Source: Microbulbifer okhotskensis (lineage in GTDB: Bacteria > Pseudomonadota > Gammaproteobacteria > Pseudomonadales > Cellvibrionaceae). Taken from it: DNA of 64,000 nucleotides. The stretch spans positions 1 through 64,000 of the forward strand of contig NZ_JALBWM010000012.1 of assembly GCF_023895975.1 (NCBI RefSeq). The letters run 5' to 3'. The translations under genes were made by a program, and so were the position numbers. Shown here in pieces: positions 1 to 8,757 of the stretch; the stretch's first letter is position 1, and the number at the start of each line of letters is the position of its first letter. The notes under the pieces were generated by a model. The model made no database searches. It saw only the letters and a program-made list of their open reading frames with translations, and had not been told where the DNA came from.

Positions 1-304
1 GATGGAGAGGAGGTGCCAACAGTCGACCAGAGCGCTGCTTGATCAGGCCTGTTGAACACCAGAATTGACAATAACTCCCCCGGTTGTGGGGGGCGCCTCA
101 ATGTCATTTGCCACTGTTTTCCATTTCAGAAAAACAAACTATGTCCGGGATAAGTGAAATACAAAAGCCATCGGGACTCTCTCTTGTCATGGCACCCAAC
201 AACGATTTATCGCTATTAAAATTCGTAAAGCAGCTAGCGCCTTTAACGGTGAGTTAGCAAGTTGAGGACGGGCATTCATCAATCAAACCGGATCATCAGC
301 TCAG
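1..304. other. Intergenic stretch, no supported gene
   Basis: No convincing gene is visible. A 38-codon frame starts at 141 on the plus strand and ends at 257, but it has no clear ribosome binding site and no recognisable product. A C-rich/G-rich pair near 77-93 could fold into a short hairpin, with no T tract behind it. The end of a gene lying to the left may fall here, but nothing shows it. Confidence 0.4.
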
Positions 305-795
305 TTAGTCCTTAATTATTGCTTGCTTCTCAATTAGCCAAGTTATTTGTTCATCAGGAACCTGTACACACCTCTTACTGGAAAACAACTGAAATGCTTC
401 CATTGGCTCTAGCCCTGAACGCAGTAAAATAGCGGCGGCTACCATACCGGTACGACCAATCCCCGCGCGGCAATGCACAACCGTATGTGAACCCTTAATA
501 AATTCCGCATGAAATTCTTCACCATTATCGAAAATCGTCCCACAGACTGAGGAGCGCCCCTATCGACGAATGGGTAGGAAACAAAGTCAAGAGCATTTTT
601 TACGGCCAATTCACGCTCACTACCCAGATCCAATTTTTGCGCCTCCTGAACTTCAAGCAAAGAAACTATTTTATTGATACCCAGATTTGCAATCCCAGAA
701 AACTTTTCTTAAATCCACTCGCCAGATATGGGCTTTACCATAATATTCAAAGACCCCGCCCCAAGAAGGCAGATCTGGTAGATATCTGGAATCAT
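305..795 (-). pseudogene. Decayed dual-specificity/tyrosine protein phosphatase
   Basis: Reading minus from the ATG at 795 gives a protein resembling small cysteine phosphatases: an N-terminal stretch, the segment PFVDRGAP, then the P-loop HCRAGIGRTG (446-475), which is the C-x5-R catalytic signature, and a C-terminal helix ending at the TAA at 305-307. Two lesions break it: an in-frame TAA at 709-711 and a one-base loss in a G/C run near 538-541, after which the P-loop is read in another frame. Restoring one G there rejoins the halves as SVGTIFDNGEEF. The intact enzyme would dephosphorylate phospho-Tyr/Ser/Thr proteins. I infer a pseudogene; a sequencing error could explain one lesion but hardly both. 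Confidence 0.75.
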
Positions 796-820
796 AATAA
801 AAGACACTGAAATAACTTTA

Positions 821-852
821 AGAAAGCAGATAGCACGGCCAGTGCTATCTGC
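821..852 (-). terminator. Intrinsic terminator after the VWA gene
   Basis: A perfect 11-bp stem lies at 826-836 and 842-852 with a five-base loop. On the minus strand it is followed by a T-rich run. It sits about 40 bases past the stop of the VWA protein gene, so it probably ends the moxR-vwa transcript. Confidence 0.65.
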
Positions 853-893
853 ATATAGCGGGAAGCGACAATGGAAAAATACTTTATCCTGGA

Positions 894-2075
894 CTAGCGT
901 CCTTTGACCAAATAGGCGATCGCTCTATCCAAACCCTCCAGGGTCATCGGATACATATGTTCATCGACCAATCGATGTGTCATACCAATACTCGGTGTAT
1001 ACTGCCAGTATTCCTCGCCCACTGGATTCAGCCAAATTAAATTACTGTAGATATCAGTAATGCGCTCCATCCAAATCGCACCAGGCTCTTCATTCATGTG
1101 TTCGACGCTGCCGTAACGGCTGGTGATTTCGTAAGGTGCCATTGAGGCATCGCCAACAAAAATTACCTTGTAGTCCTTACCATAAGTGCGCAGTATTTCC
1201 AGCAGTGGCGTATTTTCGCTGAAGCGACGTTGATTGTCTTTCCATACATGCTCGTAAACAAAATTGTGGAAATAAAAGTATTCCAGATGCTTAAACTCTG
1301 AGCGGCAAGCAGAGAACAGCTCTTCACATACACGCACATAGGGGTCCATAGAACCGCCCACATCAAAAAAGATCAGGACTTTTATCGCATTATGTCGCTC
1401 GGGCACCATTTTAATATCCAACAAACCGGCATTGCGCGCAGTCGAGGAGATGGTGTTGTCCAGATCCAGTTCTTCAGCTGCACCAGTACGGGCGAATTTA
1501 CGCAACTTGCGCAGGGCCACTTGTATATTGCGAGTGCCGAGTCCGATACTGTCATCCAGATTCTTGAATTGGCGCTTTTCCCATACTTTAGACGCCGATC
1601 GATTGCGGCCTTTGCCTCCGACCCGGATCCCCCCCGGATGGTAGCCACTGTTCCCAAAGGGACTGGTTCCGCCAGTACCAACCCAGCGATTGCCGCCGCT
1701 GTGACGCTTTTTCTGTTCCTCCAGGCGTTTTTTGAACTCCTCCAACAGTTTTTCCAATCCACCAAGGCTCTCAACTTGTGCCTTTTCCTCTTCGGTAAGC
1801 TGCTTCAGAAACTCTGCTCTTAACCAATCCTCAGGGATCATTTGCTCGACAATATCATCAAGAGTGTCTAAGCCCTTAAAATAGGCTTCGAAGGCACGAT
1901 CAAACTTGTCGAAGTGTTTTTCATCTTTGACCAGACAGACACGGGCAAGGAAATAAAATTCCTCCAGGTCAGCAAATACTAAGCGTTGCTGTAAAGCCTC
2001 AAGCAAGGCCAAAAGCTCGGTGATGGATACCGGTAATTTGTAGCGGCGTAAATTCAGGAAAAAGCCAATCAGCAT
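894..2075 (-). CDS. VWA-domain protein, CoxE-like family
   Basis: 393 residues. The N-terminal half is helical and charged, with a Gly-rich linker near 127-156. A von Willebrand A-type fold follows, beginning FFDVGGSM at about 236-243. In this family the metal-site motif reads D-x-G-x-S rather than the usual D-x-S-x-S; a further metal-site segment is GDASM. Such proteins act in the cytoplasm with MoxR AAA+ ATPases, often in chaperone-like assembly or maturation of other complexes; the target here is unknown. The partner MoxR gene lies directly upstream (gap about 100 bases with two hairpins). The ATG at 2075 lacks a clear ribosome binding site, so the start is the weakest part of the call. 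Confidence 0.85.
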   Translation of the reverse strand: MLIGFFLNLRRYKLPVSITELLALLEALQQRLVFADLEEFYFLARVCLVKDEKHFDKFDRAFEAYFKGLDTLDDIVEQMIPEDWLRAEFLKQLTEEEKAQVESLGGLEKLLEEFKKRLEEQKKRHSGGNRWVGTGGTSPFGNSGYHPGGIRVGGKGRNRSASKVWEKRQFKNLDDSIGLGTRNIQVALRKLRKFARTGAAEELDLDNTISSTARNAGLLDIKMVPERHNAIKVLIFFDVGGSMDPYVRVCEELFSACRSEFKHLEYFYFHNFVYEHVWKDNQRRFSENTPLLEILRTYGKDYKVIFVGDASMAPYEITSRYGSVEHMNEEPGAIWMERITDIYSNLIWLNPVGEEYWQYTPSIGMTHRLVDEHMYPMTLEGLDRAIAYLVKGR

Positions 2076-2108
2076 AATAATTCGCAGTCAGCATAAGGGA
2101 AAATGACT

Positions 2109-2162
2109 CTCGGTTTTACCGAGCGGAATATTCAATAGGGGCTCTAATTTACCCCTATTGAA
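2109..2162. repeat. Two intergenic hairpins between moxR and vwa genes
   Basis: The first stem is CTCGG/CCGAG at 2109-2123. The second is an 11-bp perfect stem, arms 2131-2141 and 2152-2162, with a ten-base loop. Neither is followed by a T run on the minus strand, so a processing or mRNA-stability element between co-transcribed genes is as likely as a terminator. Confidence 0.55.
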
Positions 2163-2178
2163 GCATAACAACACTAAA

Positions 2179-3024
2179 CTAGCGGTTGTCGCGTCGCGCC
2201 ATAAAAGCCAGGCGCTCCAGCATATGGACATCTTGCTCATTTTTTAGCAAAGCGCCATAGAGAGGCGGAATTGCGTTGTTACTATCGCGATTTTTTAATA
2301 CTTCTTCTGGAATATCATCTGCCATCAACAGTTTGAGCCAGTCAATCAACTCTGAGGTAGATGGCTTTTTCTTTAGGCCTGGCACTTCACGTAACTGGAA
2401 GAAAATATCCATCGCCTCTGCCACCAACTGCCCTTTAATATCCGGGTAGTGTACATCCACAATCCTACACATAGTGTCGCGGTCGGGGAAACTGATGTAA
2501 TGGAAAAAACAACGGCGCAAGAACGCGTCCGGCAGCTCTTTTTCATTATTGGAAGTAATAATAACAATGGGGCGCTGCTTGGCTTTGATGGTTTCACCGG
2601 TTTCGTAAACAAAGAATTCCATACGATCCAATTCAACCAACAGGTCATTGGGGAATTCAATATCCGCTTTGTCGACCTCATCAATCAACAGCACTACGCG
2701 CTCGTCGGCTGCGAATGCTTCCCACAGTTTGCCACGTTTGATGTAGTTGCCAATATCTTGGACCTTATCCACGCCCAGCTGGGAGTCCCGCAGGCGTGAT
2801 ACTGCATCGTATTCATACAAGCCCTGTTGAGCCTTGGTAGTAGATTTAATGTGCCACTGAATAAGCTTTAAACCCAAGCTCTCCGCTACCTGCTCGGCCA
2901 GTAGTGTTTTGCCGGTGCCCGGCTCACCCTTGATTAATAGAGGGCGCTGCAGAGTAACGGCCGCGTTCACCGCCATCTGCAGGTCTTCGGTCGCTACGTA
3001 GCTTTCGGTACCGGTAAATTTCAT
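2179..3024 (-). CDS. MoxR family AAA+ ATPase
   Basis: 281 residues from the ATG at 3024, preceded by GGAG at a good distance; a frame open to 3114 adds 30 residues unlike the family, so I reject that start. Walker A is GEPGTGKT near 33-40, Walker B LLIDEVDKAD near 111-120, sensor 1 IITSNNE, and the arginine-finger region is FLRRCFFHY. MoxR ATPases use ATP to remodel partner proteins together with VWA-domain cofactors. The next gene downstream encodes such a cofactor, giving a standard MoxR-VWA pair. Substrate unknown. Confidence 0.9.
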   Translation of the reverse strand: MKFTGTESYVATEDLQMAVNAAVTLQRPLLIKGEPGTGKTLLAEQVAESLGLKLIQWHIKSTTKAQQGLYEYDAVSRLRDSQLGVDKVQDIGNYIKRGKLWEAFAADERVVLLIDEVDKADIEFPNDLLVELDRMEFFVYETGETIKAKQRPIVIITSNNEKELPDAFLRRCFFHYISFPDRDTMCRIVDVHYPDIKGQLVAEAMDIFFQLREVPGLKKKPSTSELIDWLKLLMADDIPEEVLKNRDSNNAIPPLYGALLKNEQDVHMLERLAFMARRDNR

Positions 3025-3164
3025 AACTGCTCCAATCCTGTCATCGACACTAACTATCTCTATTGGCGAATGATAATTGATCAACAGGTGGAGTGGCGAG
3101 GCGGGAACGATCAATTTGGATGACCAGCCCGAGTAGGCCGAGGGCCGAGGGACGGGGAACCTGA

Positions 3165-3845
3165 TCAGGCCATTTGGGTATTGCGCCGGTGCACAACCTG
3201 TCGCCCTTTGCCAGTAATATACCAGCGGATGCCCAGGTGGCTATGGATCTTACCGACCATCTCCAGCACCAACAGACTGTTCAAAGCTCGGGCAATAGAG
3301 TTGGTTTCCATACCACTGTCCTGCACCATGCCAGACAAAGAGCGGAACACGCATTCTCCGCTGTTCAATAAATGAAGTACTTGCAGCGCATTGTCATCCA
3401 GTTTACGAATCTGGTTAAAGTCGATCGCTGGGCCCTGTTCCGGGTCACCTTCGATCTCATGCTCAAGCAGCGGCATCATCTCCAACTGCATGGTGCGCAG
3501 TTCCTGCTCCATATTTTCAACACGAGCGCGGGCGATACTGGCATCGCGCAACTGACGTCGCGCCGCATTAAACACAAACATACGGGATGCTATAGCGGCA
3601 AGCAGGCAATAGCCGGTAAAAATCAACAGGCGCGACGGGTCTCCCTGGATTTCAATTAACAGATCACTTTGGGTAAATTTGAGGAAGATAGGCACCATTA
3701 GCGCCCCACACAGCCCCATGATCAGGCAACGTGCGAGGCCCGCCGGGTCTTCTTCGGTAAACAGCATTTGATAGTAATTAACTAAGCCGCCCAAAATGCC
3801 CGAAACCAGCATTACTGCCGTCAAGATAAGCAGGTGATCGAGCAT
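3165..3845 (-). CDS. Membrane protein, probable YEATS-associated (YLATT-like) helix protein
   Basis: 226 residues from the ATG at 3845, which has GAGGA about six bases upstream; a TTG one codon earlier is possible. Three hydrophobic segments fill the first ~95 residues (about 5-25, 40-57, 74-92). A coiled-coil-like stretch follows at 95-125 and then a winged-helix-like C-terminal domain (about 145-225). This layout recalls inner-membrane proteins annotated as YEATS-associated helix proteins; I rely on overall resemblance, and function is unknown. It is upstream of and codirectional with the MoxR/VWA pair and may belong with it. Confidence 0.6.
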   Translation of the reverse strand: MLDHLLILTAVMLVSGILGGLVNYYQMLFTEEDPAGLARCLIMGLCGALMVPIFLKFTQSDLLIEIQGDPSRLLIFTGYCLLAAIASRMFVFNAARRQLRDASIARARVENMEQELRTMQLEMMPLLEHEIEGDPEQGPAIDFNQIRKLDDNALQVLHLLNSGECVFRSLSGMVQDSGMETNSIARALNSLLVLEMVGKIHSHLGIRWYITGKGRQVVHRRNTQMA

Positions 3846-4393
3846 CAATATTCCTCAGCCATTCTGGCTCTCACTGCCAATCCGTGGAAGTGGGTTTCAA
3901 ACTGAACTTTGTACTCTTATGGCGGCTGTTCTTTAATCGTAAAACATACAACTGCCACCTATCGAACCAGGCCTGAGCGTAAAATCACAGAGAAGTGTTC
4001 GTGCGCTCCTACCAACGGGAGACATACTATTGATACAGACAGGTCATCTGTCAGCGAAACCTCTATCCAGAATACTTTCCGCGATCAACCGTCATTTCTT
4101 TTTACTGGGCACCGGCAACAAATCGAAAAATGACCTTTCTTATACTTTGATCTGCCCTGTGCCTAGCTTGGAACCAGCTTAATAGATATAGCAGCTGTCA
4201 TTGCTTGCGGTTGTTTCTCGGAACGGTTTTTGCGCCTTTGATAGAAGCAGCCTAGAACTGACCACTATAAAAGCGTCGCAGTAGGATCTCAGAAGGGGGG
4301 TAGCTCGAAGTGTAAACAAGTTGGTGCCAGGCGATAGGCTGCTGTACAGATCCCACCGCCGAGTATCAGCTGAACAAAAAGGGCATGGCCGGG
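3846..4393. other. Intergenic stretch of about 550 bases
   Basis: The only longer frame (plus, 3909-4133) has no ribosome binding site and an unnatural composition. No tRNA, terminator or repeat stands out. Given the decayed genes on either side, gene remnants too degraded to recognise are possible. Confidence 0.35.
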
Positions 4394-4774
4394 TTACTGC
4401 TCATTGAAGTAAGGGTCTTCATCGAAGCGGCGGCGCCTATCACTACGAAACCTCATCAGCAGGCTAGCCAGCCCCCAAACTACCATAACAGCCAAAGCTG
4501 CACCGGCAGCAAATACTAAATTGGCGGTTACTTCTGGCGCAGCACCATTTTCTTCAAAAAGGGTTTGGTAAACGAATAAAGGCAACACTGGCATGGCGAC
4601 CGACTCAGCCAAAGAAGTCTTTGCCGGCACCAGCAATACAGCCGCAGTCAATAGCAGTAAAGTCTGACGCAGCCAGCCCCAACGCCACTTACGCATAAAC
4701 CACCAGCCCGCCACCAAAACAACCAGTGTTGAGGCGACATATATCATCCAGGCAAATTGAAAATCTTCTGACAT
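4394..4774 (-). CDS. Small membrane protein, unknown function
   Basis: 126 residues with three predicted membrane helices (about 8-27, 35-52, 83-107), a Trp/Arg-rich cytoplasmic loop between the first two, and a charged Arg/Asp-rich tail. No catalytic motif is seen. Codirectional with the MoxR-VWA and YLATT-like genes but separated from them by about 550 bases. I do not recognise a named family; it is a plausible gene because of its hydrophobic pattern and clean ATG. Confidence 0.6.
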   Translation of the reverse strand: MSEDFQFAWMIYVASTLVVLVAGWWFMRKWRWGWLRQTLLLLTAAVLLVPAKTSLAESVAMPVLPLFVYQTLFEENGAAPEVTANLVFAAGAALAVMVVWGLASLLMRFRSDRRRRFDEDPYFNEQ

Positions 4775-4939
4775 TCTCTCACTCTATTTTGTGGCATACC
4801 GATATCAATGCCAGGTTCACATGCACAAGTCTGTTACATTTTGTCGCTTGAAACATACCACTTCAAAAAACTACAGATAGCAATTACACAACAAGCTCAC
4901 TGAAGCCATGAGGATTTCCACACATTATTGCGATAAAAG

Positions 4940-5729
4940 CTACGATAAGCAGCCCAGTTTTAGGTATCTACTAAAATTTTTCAGCCTTATCACAGCCTCT
5001 TTGGACGGAAAAAGTACCTCGGAGCCGGCTTCTGTAACAAGTTCATGGCTGCGGTCAATAACGCTGTGATGCAGTATCTCCATAAATACTTCTGCGGCTA
5101 AACACGCCGGAAATGCAGAACCAATCTCATAAACTGCCGTTCCGCAACGGTGAAAAAACCCTTTTCTCCAAAACAGCCCACTGATTGTAGAAGCCGGAAT
5201 AACCGGTAATCCAGAATCTATGTACAGATGAAATGCACCTGCTTTCAAGCGCTGGGTATCACCGATACCAACACGCGTACCCTGAGGCTATACCAATAGA
5301 AGGCTTTTTTGCGCTTGTACAAGTTCACCCACACACTGCATATCAAGGTGTACATTTGTATCCTTGCGATCGACTCTAATGACTCGTATCTTCCTCAGAA
5401 TCGGACCAATGATTGGCAGAGTAAAGAGTTCACGCTTGGCCAGCGCTGTAACATCACTGCGAAGCAGAAGGTCCAGATAACTCTGGTGCGCTGCTGCAAG
5501 TATCAGCGCACCCTCTTTTGGCAGATTTTCAATTCCCCTAAATTCACATTTGATGCCCATCACCCAGCGCGCGATTGTGCGAGTCCCCACGCAGTAATTC
5601 TTCACACCCCAGCGCACCAGGTCTCCCTTCCAAGGCAAAGGGGCAAAACTGCCAAGCCTAAAAATAGAAGACTCCAACTGTAGAAAGCCACGTTAAAAAA
5701 ACTGACCGTATGCCATCAAGGACCCGCAT
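4940..5729 (-). pseudogene. Broken PlsC-type 1-acyl-glycerol-3-phosphate acyltransferase
   Basis: Pieces of a lysophosphatidate acyltransferase lie in order on the minus strand. From the ATG at 5729 the reading MRVLDGIRSVF hits a stop in a six-T run (about 5694-5699). The next part (NVAFYSWSLLFLG) is in another frame, and a second shift near 5640-5650 leads into PLPWKGDLVRWG. The frame then runs through the HX4D acyl-transfer motif HQSYLD to an in-frame TAG at 5288-5290, where a Tyr of LLVYPQGTR is expected. Reading resumes in the same frame (PQGTR, phosphate-binding motif) to the stop at 4940. At least three separate lesions make a real pseudogene likely. The intact enzyme would make phosphatidic acid at the inner membrane. 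Confidence 0.8.
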
Positions 5730-5833
5730 GATATTGGTTGTCCTCGCAAATGCGATTTACCCTTGATAGTAATGTGCTCACATGCGAAAAGTGTTTTACT
5801 TTGATTATTCCAGGTCGCTGATCCTGCTTTCGA

Positions 5834-6283
5834 TCAGCCCACTTCAACCCACGAGATAATGTGCTCTTCCATATCCTCAGGGTGAACTGATTTTTCGCTG
5901 ACAACACGGCCTCGCACTGATATACCTGCCCGGTGTATCGATTCACGATCCCCTGATACCAAAGGGTGCCAGTCTGCAAGCGGACGACCCTCCGCGAGAT
6001 TGCGGTAAGCACAGGTAACTGGCAGCCAGTCGAACTCAGCAATATCCTGTACACGTAGCCGAATACACCCGGGAACATATTTTTTCCGTTGGTTGTATTC
6101 GCTGCACTGACACGAGCGAGTATCCAGTAAACGACAGGCAACATTGGTCAGGTATACTTCACCGGTATCCTCGTCCTCAAGGCTGTGCAAGCAACAACGG
6201 CCACAACCATCGCAAAGAAGCTCCCACTCGGCCTGGCTCATTTGCTCCAGTGTTTTTCGTCGCCAGAAAGGCACCTGTGCCAT
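5834..6283 (-). CDS. ycgN: YcgN family cysteine-cluster protein
   Basis: 149 residues, the usual size of the UPF0260/YcgN family. Cysteines form the conserved pattern CDGCGRCC near residues 24-31, followed by further Cys (CQC near 59, PGC near 72, TCAY near 90), typical of the CxxCxxCC metal-binding cluster proteins. A metal or Fe-S ligand role is presumed; the biochemical role is unknown. It follows ycgL by about ten bases at the 3' end of the dnaX-recR-rnd run, the usual order in gammaproteobacteria. Confidence 0.9.
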   Translation of the reverse strand: MAQVPFWRRKTLEQMSQAEWELLCDGCGRCCLHSLEDEDTGEVYLTNVACRLLDTRSCQCSEYNQRKKYVPGCIRLRVQDIAEFDWLPVTCAYRNLAEGRPLADWHPLVSGDRESIHRAGISVRGRVVSEKSVHPEDMEEHIISWVEVG

Positions 6284-6293
6284 TTAATCCTTC

Positions 6294-6581
6294 TCAGCGC
6301 TGCAACTTGCTGTTTTTAAGAGCAATTTCACGCATTTCGGAATCCTCGACCAGCGGCATCTGCAGGTAATAACCTCGCGCGCGCACCTCTTCTAAAACTT
6401 TGGCTGCATTCGCACGGGCTAACTTTTTGTCCGCGGTCATCAGCATAGTCGTAACATGCTTTGGACTGCCGAAAAGTTCCAACAAATTATCAGGAATTCG
6501 TGAGATGCCTTCCCGCTTGTCCACATACAGATACATTTCTTCTTTACTGGGGCTGCGATAAATGTCGCACAAAATTCTCAC
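6294..6581 (-). CDS. ycgL: YcgL domain protein
   Basis: 95 residues, matching the YcgL family in length and in segments such as YRSPSKEEMYLYVD near the N-terminus and FGSP near the middle. It begins with GTG in a GTGA overlap with the rnd stop codon (6578-6581), indicating translational coupling. Function unknown; conserved next to rnd and ycgN. Confidence 0.9.
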   Translation of the reverse strand: MRILCDIYRSPSKEEMYLYVDKREGISRIPDNLLELFGSPKHVTTMLMTADKKLARANAAKVLEEVRARGYYLQMPLVEDSEMREIALKNSKLQR

Positions 6582-7708
6582 TTCAATTCCTCTTTGCGCA
6601 GTTGTCGCAGAGCCTCAAGCAGGGGCTGACCAATCACATCAGCTCTCCAGCCACCAAGCCGTCCTTCCAATTCCGGACGATCAGCCTGAACCAGGGCTTC
6701 CAACTCTTTCTTGCGAATTAATATTCCCGAGGGTAGTCCCGTACGCTCCGCAATATCACCCAACTCAAGACGTAATTGCTTGAGAACCTCCCCCTGTTGT
6801 CGGTTGAGAGGCTGACGCATGCGCGGAGGCGGATCCACTCTTTCGCAGGCATGCGATACAATCTTCAGGAGCGTATCGCCATGCTCTCGAAGTGCCCTTC
6901 CCTCTATGCCGAGCTGGCTTAATGCACCTTTATGACGGGGGAGCTGCTGGGCCAGACTGATACAGATAGCTTCCTTAAGCAGATGGTTGCGCGGCATATC
7001 CAAAACTCTGGCCTCTCGCTCTCGCCAGGCACAAACATCCTGTAGCACCGCCAATTGCTTGTTGCGCAAGCGCCAAGCACCCTTAACTTTTTGGTAGTAA
7101 ACCTCTGCTGGGCTGGGATTTTGAGCCACGGTGACCAGCGACGCACAGTCCTCATGTAACCACTCCAGACGACCACGCTCACTCAAGTCTTTCAGCAGTA
7201 CACCGTAAAGTACGGGCAACCAAGCCACATCCAGCGCGGCATAGTTTTTTTGTGCCTCACTGAGGGGTCTCTGCAGCCAGTCAGAACGGGTTTCGCTTTT
7301 TGGCAGATCGATACGTAGCAGCTGGTTAACCGTTGCCGCATAACCCAGTCCCGCTCCCATTCCGCACAAAGCGGCAGCGATCTGAGTATCAAAAATAGGC
7401 TCGGGAATAACGCCCAACAGGCGTTCCAGAGTTTCCAGGTCCTCGCTACAGCTGTGCATAACTTTGGTCACAGCGGTGTCGAGCAGCAGGTCCCGCAGAG
7501 GCTGTAAATCTGCGATAGCAAGATTATCGATCAGGTAGCAGTGCTTACCATCCCCAATCTGTACCAGCGCCGGCTGGGGGTAAAATGTGCGGCTCCGCAT
7601 GAACTCAGTGTCCAGGGCCACAGCCCGCTGTTCACGCCAGCCGGCACAAAGGCTCGCCAGCTGCTCAAAACTATCGATCCAGCGCGGGGTGGTATCTATT
7701 TCAGTCAT
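6578..7708 (-). CDS. rnd: Ribonuclease D
   Basis: 376 residues from the ATG at 7708; a GTG three codons upstream, adjoining the recR stop, is an alternative. A DEDD-type 3'-5' exonuclease: Exo I ALDTEFMRS, Exo II around SCSEDLETL, Exo III YAALDVAWL (Y-x3-D). An HRDC helical domain follows in the second half (about 210-290). RNase D trims 3' ends of tRNA precursors and other stable RNAs in the cytoplasm. It sits tightly between recR and ycgL, so it is almost certainly co-transcribed with them. Confidence 0.95.
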   Translation of the reverse strand: MTEIDTTPRWIDSFEQLASLCAGWREQRAVALDTEFMRSRTFYPQPALVQIGDGKHCYLIDNLAIADLQPLRDLLLDTAVTKVMHSCSEDLETLERLLGVIPEPIFDTQIAAALCGMGAGLGYAATVNQLLRIDLPKSETRSDWLQRPLSEAQKNYAALDVAWLPVLYGVLLKDLSERGRLEWLHEDCASLVTVAQNPSPAEVYYQKVKGAWRLRNKQLAVLQDVCAWREREARVLDMPRNHLLKEAICISLAQQLPRHKGALSQLGIEGRALREHGDTLLKIVSHACERVDPPPRMRQPLNRQQGEVLKQLRLELGDIAERTGLPSGILIRKKELEALVQADRPELEGRLGGWRADVIGQPLLEALRQLRKEELK

Positions 7709-7717
7709 TGATATCAC

Positions 7718-8323
7718 TTAGCTGCCTGGAAAAAATGCGGTTCGACTATTAAGGGCATGTGCGAGTGTGCCGCCGTCAATATATTCGAGCTCTCCACCAA
7801 TAGGCACGCCATGGGCGATTCGGCTCACTGCCACACCCTGCACCCTTGCCCGCTCTGCAATATATTGCGCTGTCGCTTCTCCCTCAACGGTGGGGTTAGT
7901 TGCCACGATAAGCTCTCGCAAAGACTCTGTAGCAAGTCTCTGTTCTAGTAGGTCCATTCCCAGGTCCGCAGGCCCTACCCCGTCAATGGGCGATAAGTGT
8001 CCATGCAGTACAAAATAGCGACCATGGTAATTTCCCGCCTGCTCAATAGCCAACACGTCTGCCGGTGTCTCCACCACACAGAGAGAATCCTGCTCGCGAC
8101 GACGATTGTCACACAGCGAACAGATCGCTTCTTCGGTCAGGGTCCGGCACTGCTGGCAACGGCCAACCCTCTCCACCGCCTGCGCTAGGCTATGGGCGAG
8201 TAGGGACGCCGCTTCAGGGTCTTTCTCCAGCAGATACATCGCCATGCGTTGTGCGGACTTGGGGCCTACACTCGGCAGGCAGCGCAGTGCGCGAATCAGC
8301 TCTTCTATCAAAGGACTAAACAT
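7718..8323 (-). CDS. recR: Recombination mediator RecR
   Basis: 201 residues, the normal length. It has an N-terminal helix-hairpin-helix ([13 protein letters not shown]), a Cys4 zinc module (C56, C59, C68, C71) and a TOPRIM domain (about 79-170) with CVVETPADV. RecR works with RecF/RecO to load RecA on SSB-coated gapped DNA. It lies 31 bases after ybaB in the conserved dnaX-ybaB-recR operon. Confidence 0.97.
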   Translation of the reverse strand: MFSPLIEELIRALRCLPSVGPKSAQRMAMYLLEKDPEAASLLAHSLAQAVERVGRCQQCRTLTEEAICSLCDNRRREQDSLCVVETPADVLAIEQAGNYHGRYFVLHGHLSPIDGVGPADLGMDLLEQRLATESLRELIVATNPTVEGEATAQYIAERARVQGVAVSRIAHGVPIGGELEYIDGGTLAHALNSRTAFFPGS

Positions 8324-8354
8324 ACAAATCTAAAACCAGTGGATCAGCCACTTT

Positions 8355-8699
8355 TCAAAACGGGAACTTAAAGCCTTCAGGCAAATTGATGCCTGAAGTG
8401 AGGTCTCCCACCCCCTGCTTTTGCAATTCCTGCGTTTTTTCCTCTACTCGGCGCACCGCATCATTCACCGCAGCGGCCAGTAAATCCTCCAGCATCTCTT
8501 TATCTTCGGCGAGAAGAGAGGGATCAATTTCTACAGAAATAACATCGTGCCGACCATTCATCGTCACCTTGACCATTCCCGCACCAGATTCACCACAAAT
8601 GCGAAGCTCATTAAGCTCCTGCTGAACCTTCTGCATTTTCTCCTGCATGTCAGCCTGCATTTTCTGGGCCTGCTGCATTAAATCGCCCAAACCTTTCAT
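8355..8699 (-). CDS. ybaB: YbaB/EbfC nucleoid-associated protein
   Basis: 114 residues: a long N-terminal amphipathic helix rich in Met/Gln/Lys, the central strands with [11 protein letters not shown], and a C-terminal helix. It is a small dimeric DNA-binding protein. It lies between dnaX and recR, the standard arrangement in proteobacteria. Confidence 0.95.
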   Translation of the reverse strand: MKGLGDLMQQAQKMQADMQEKMQKVQQELNELRICGESGAGMVKVTMNGRHDVISVEIDPSLLAEDKEMLEDLLAAAVNDAVRRVEEKTQELQKQGVGDLTSGINLPEGFKFPF

Positions 8700-8757
8700 A
8701 GGTAACCTCTATCTTTGTAGGTGGCCCCGAGCTATGACTGTGGAGACCTACCTGTAA

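Noticed and set aside
1392..1823. 143-codon plus-strand frame inside the VWA gene
   Set aside because: Antisense shadow of a well-supported gene; no ribosome binding site and no family resemblance.
3909..4133. 74-codon plus-strand frame in the gap before the small membrane protein
   Set aside because: No ribosome binding site, odd composition rich in Thr/Arg/Ser, no recognisable motif.
4310..4335. TGGCAC-like sequence on the minus strand as a sigma-54 promoter
   Set aside because: The -12 half does not match at the required spacing and no gene lies downstream in that direction.
5817..5838. Inverted repeat GCTGATC/GATCAGC at the end of ycgN as terminator
   Set aside because: Overlaps the stop codon and lacks a T run on the minus strand.
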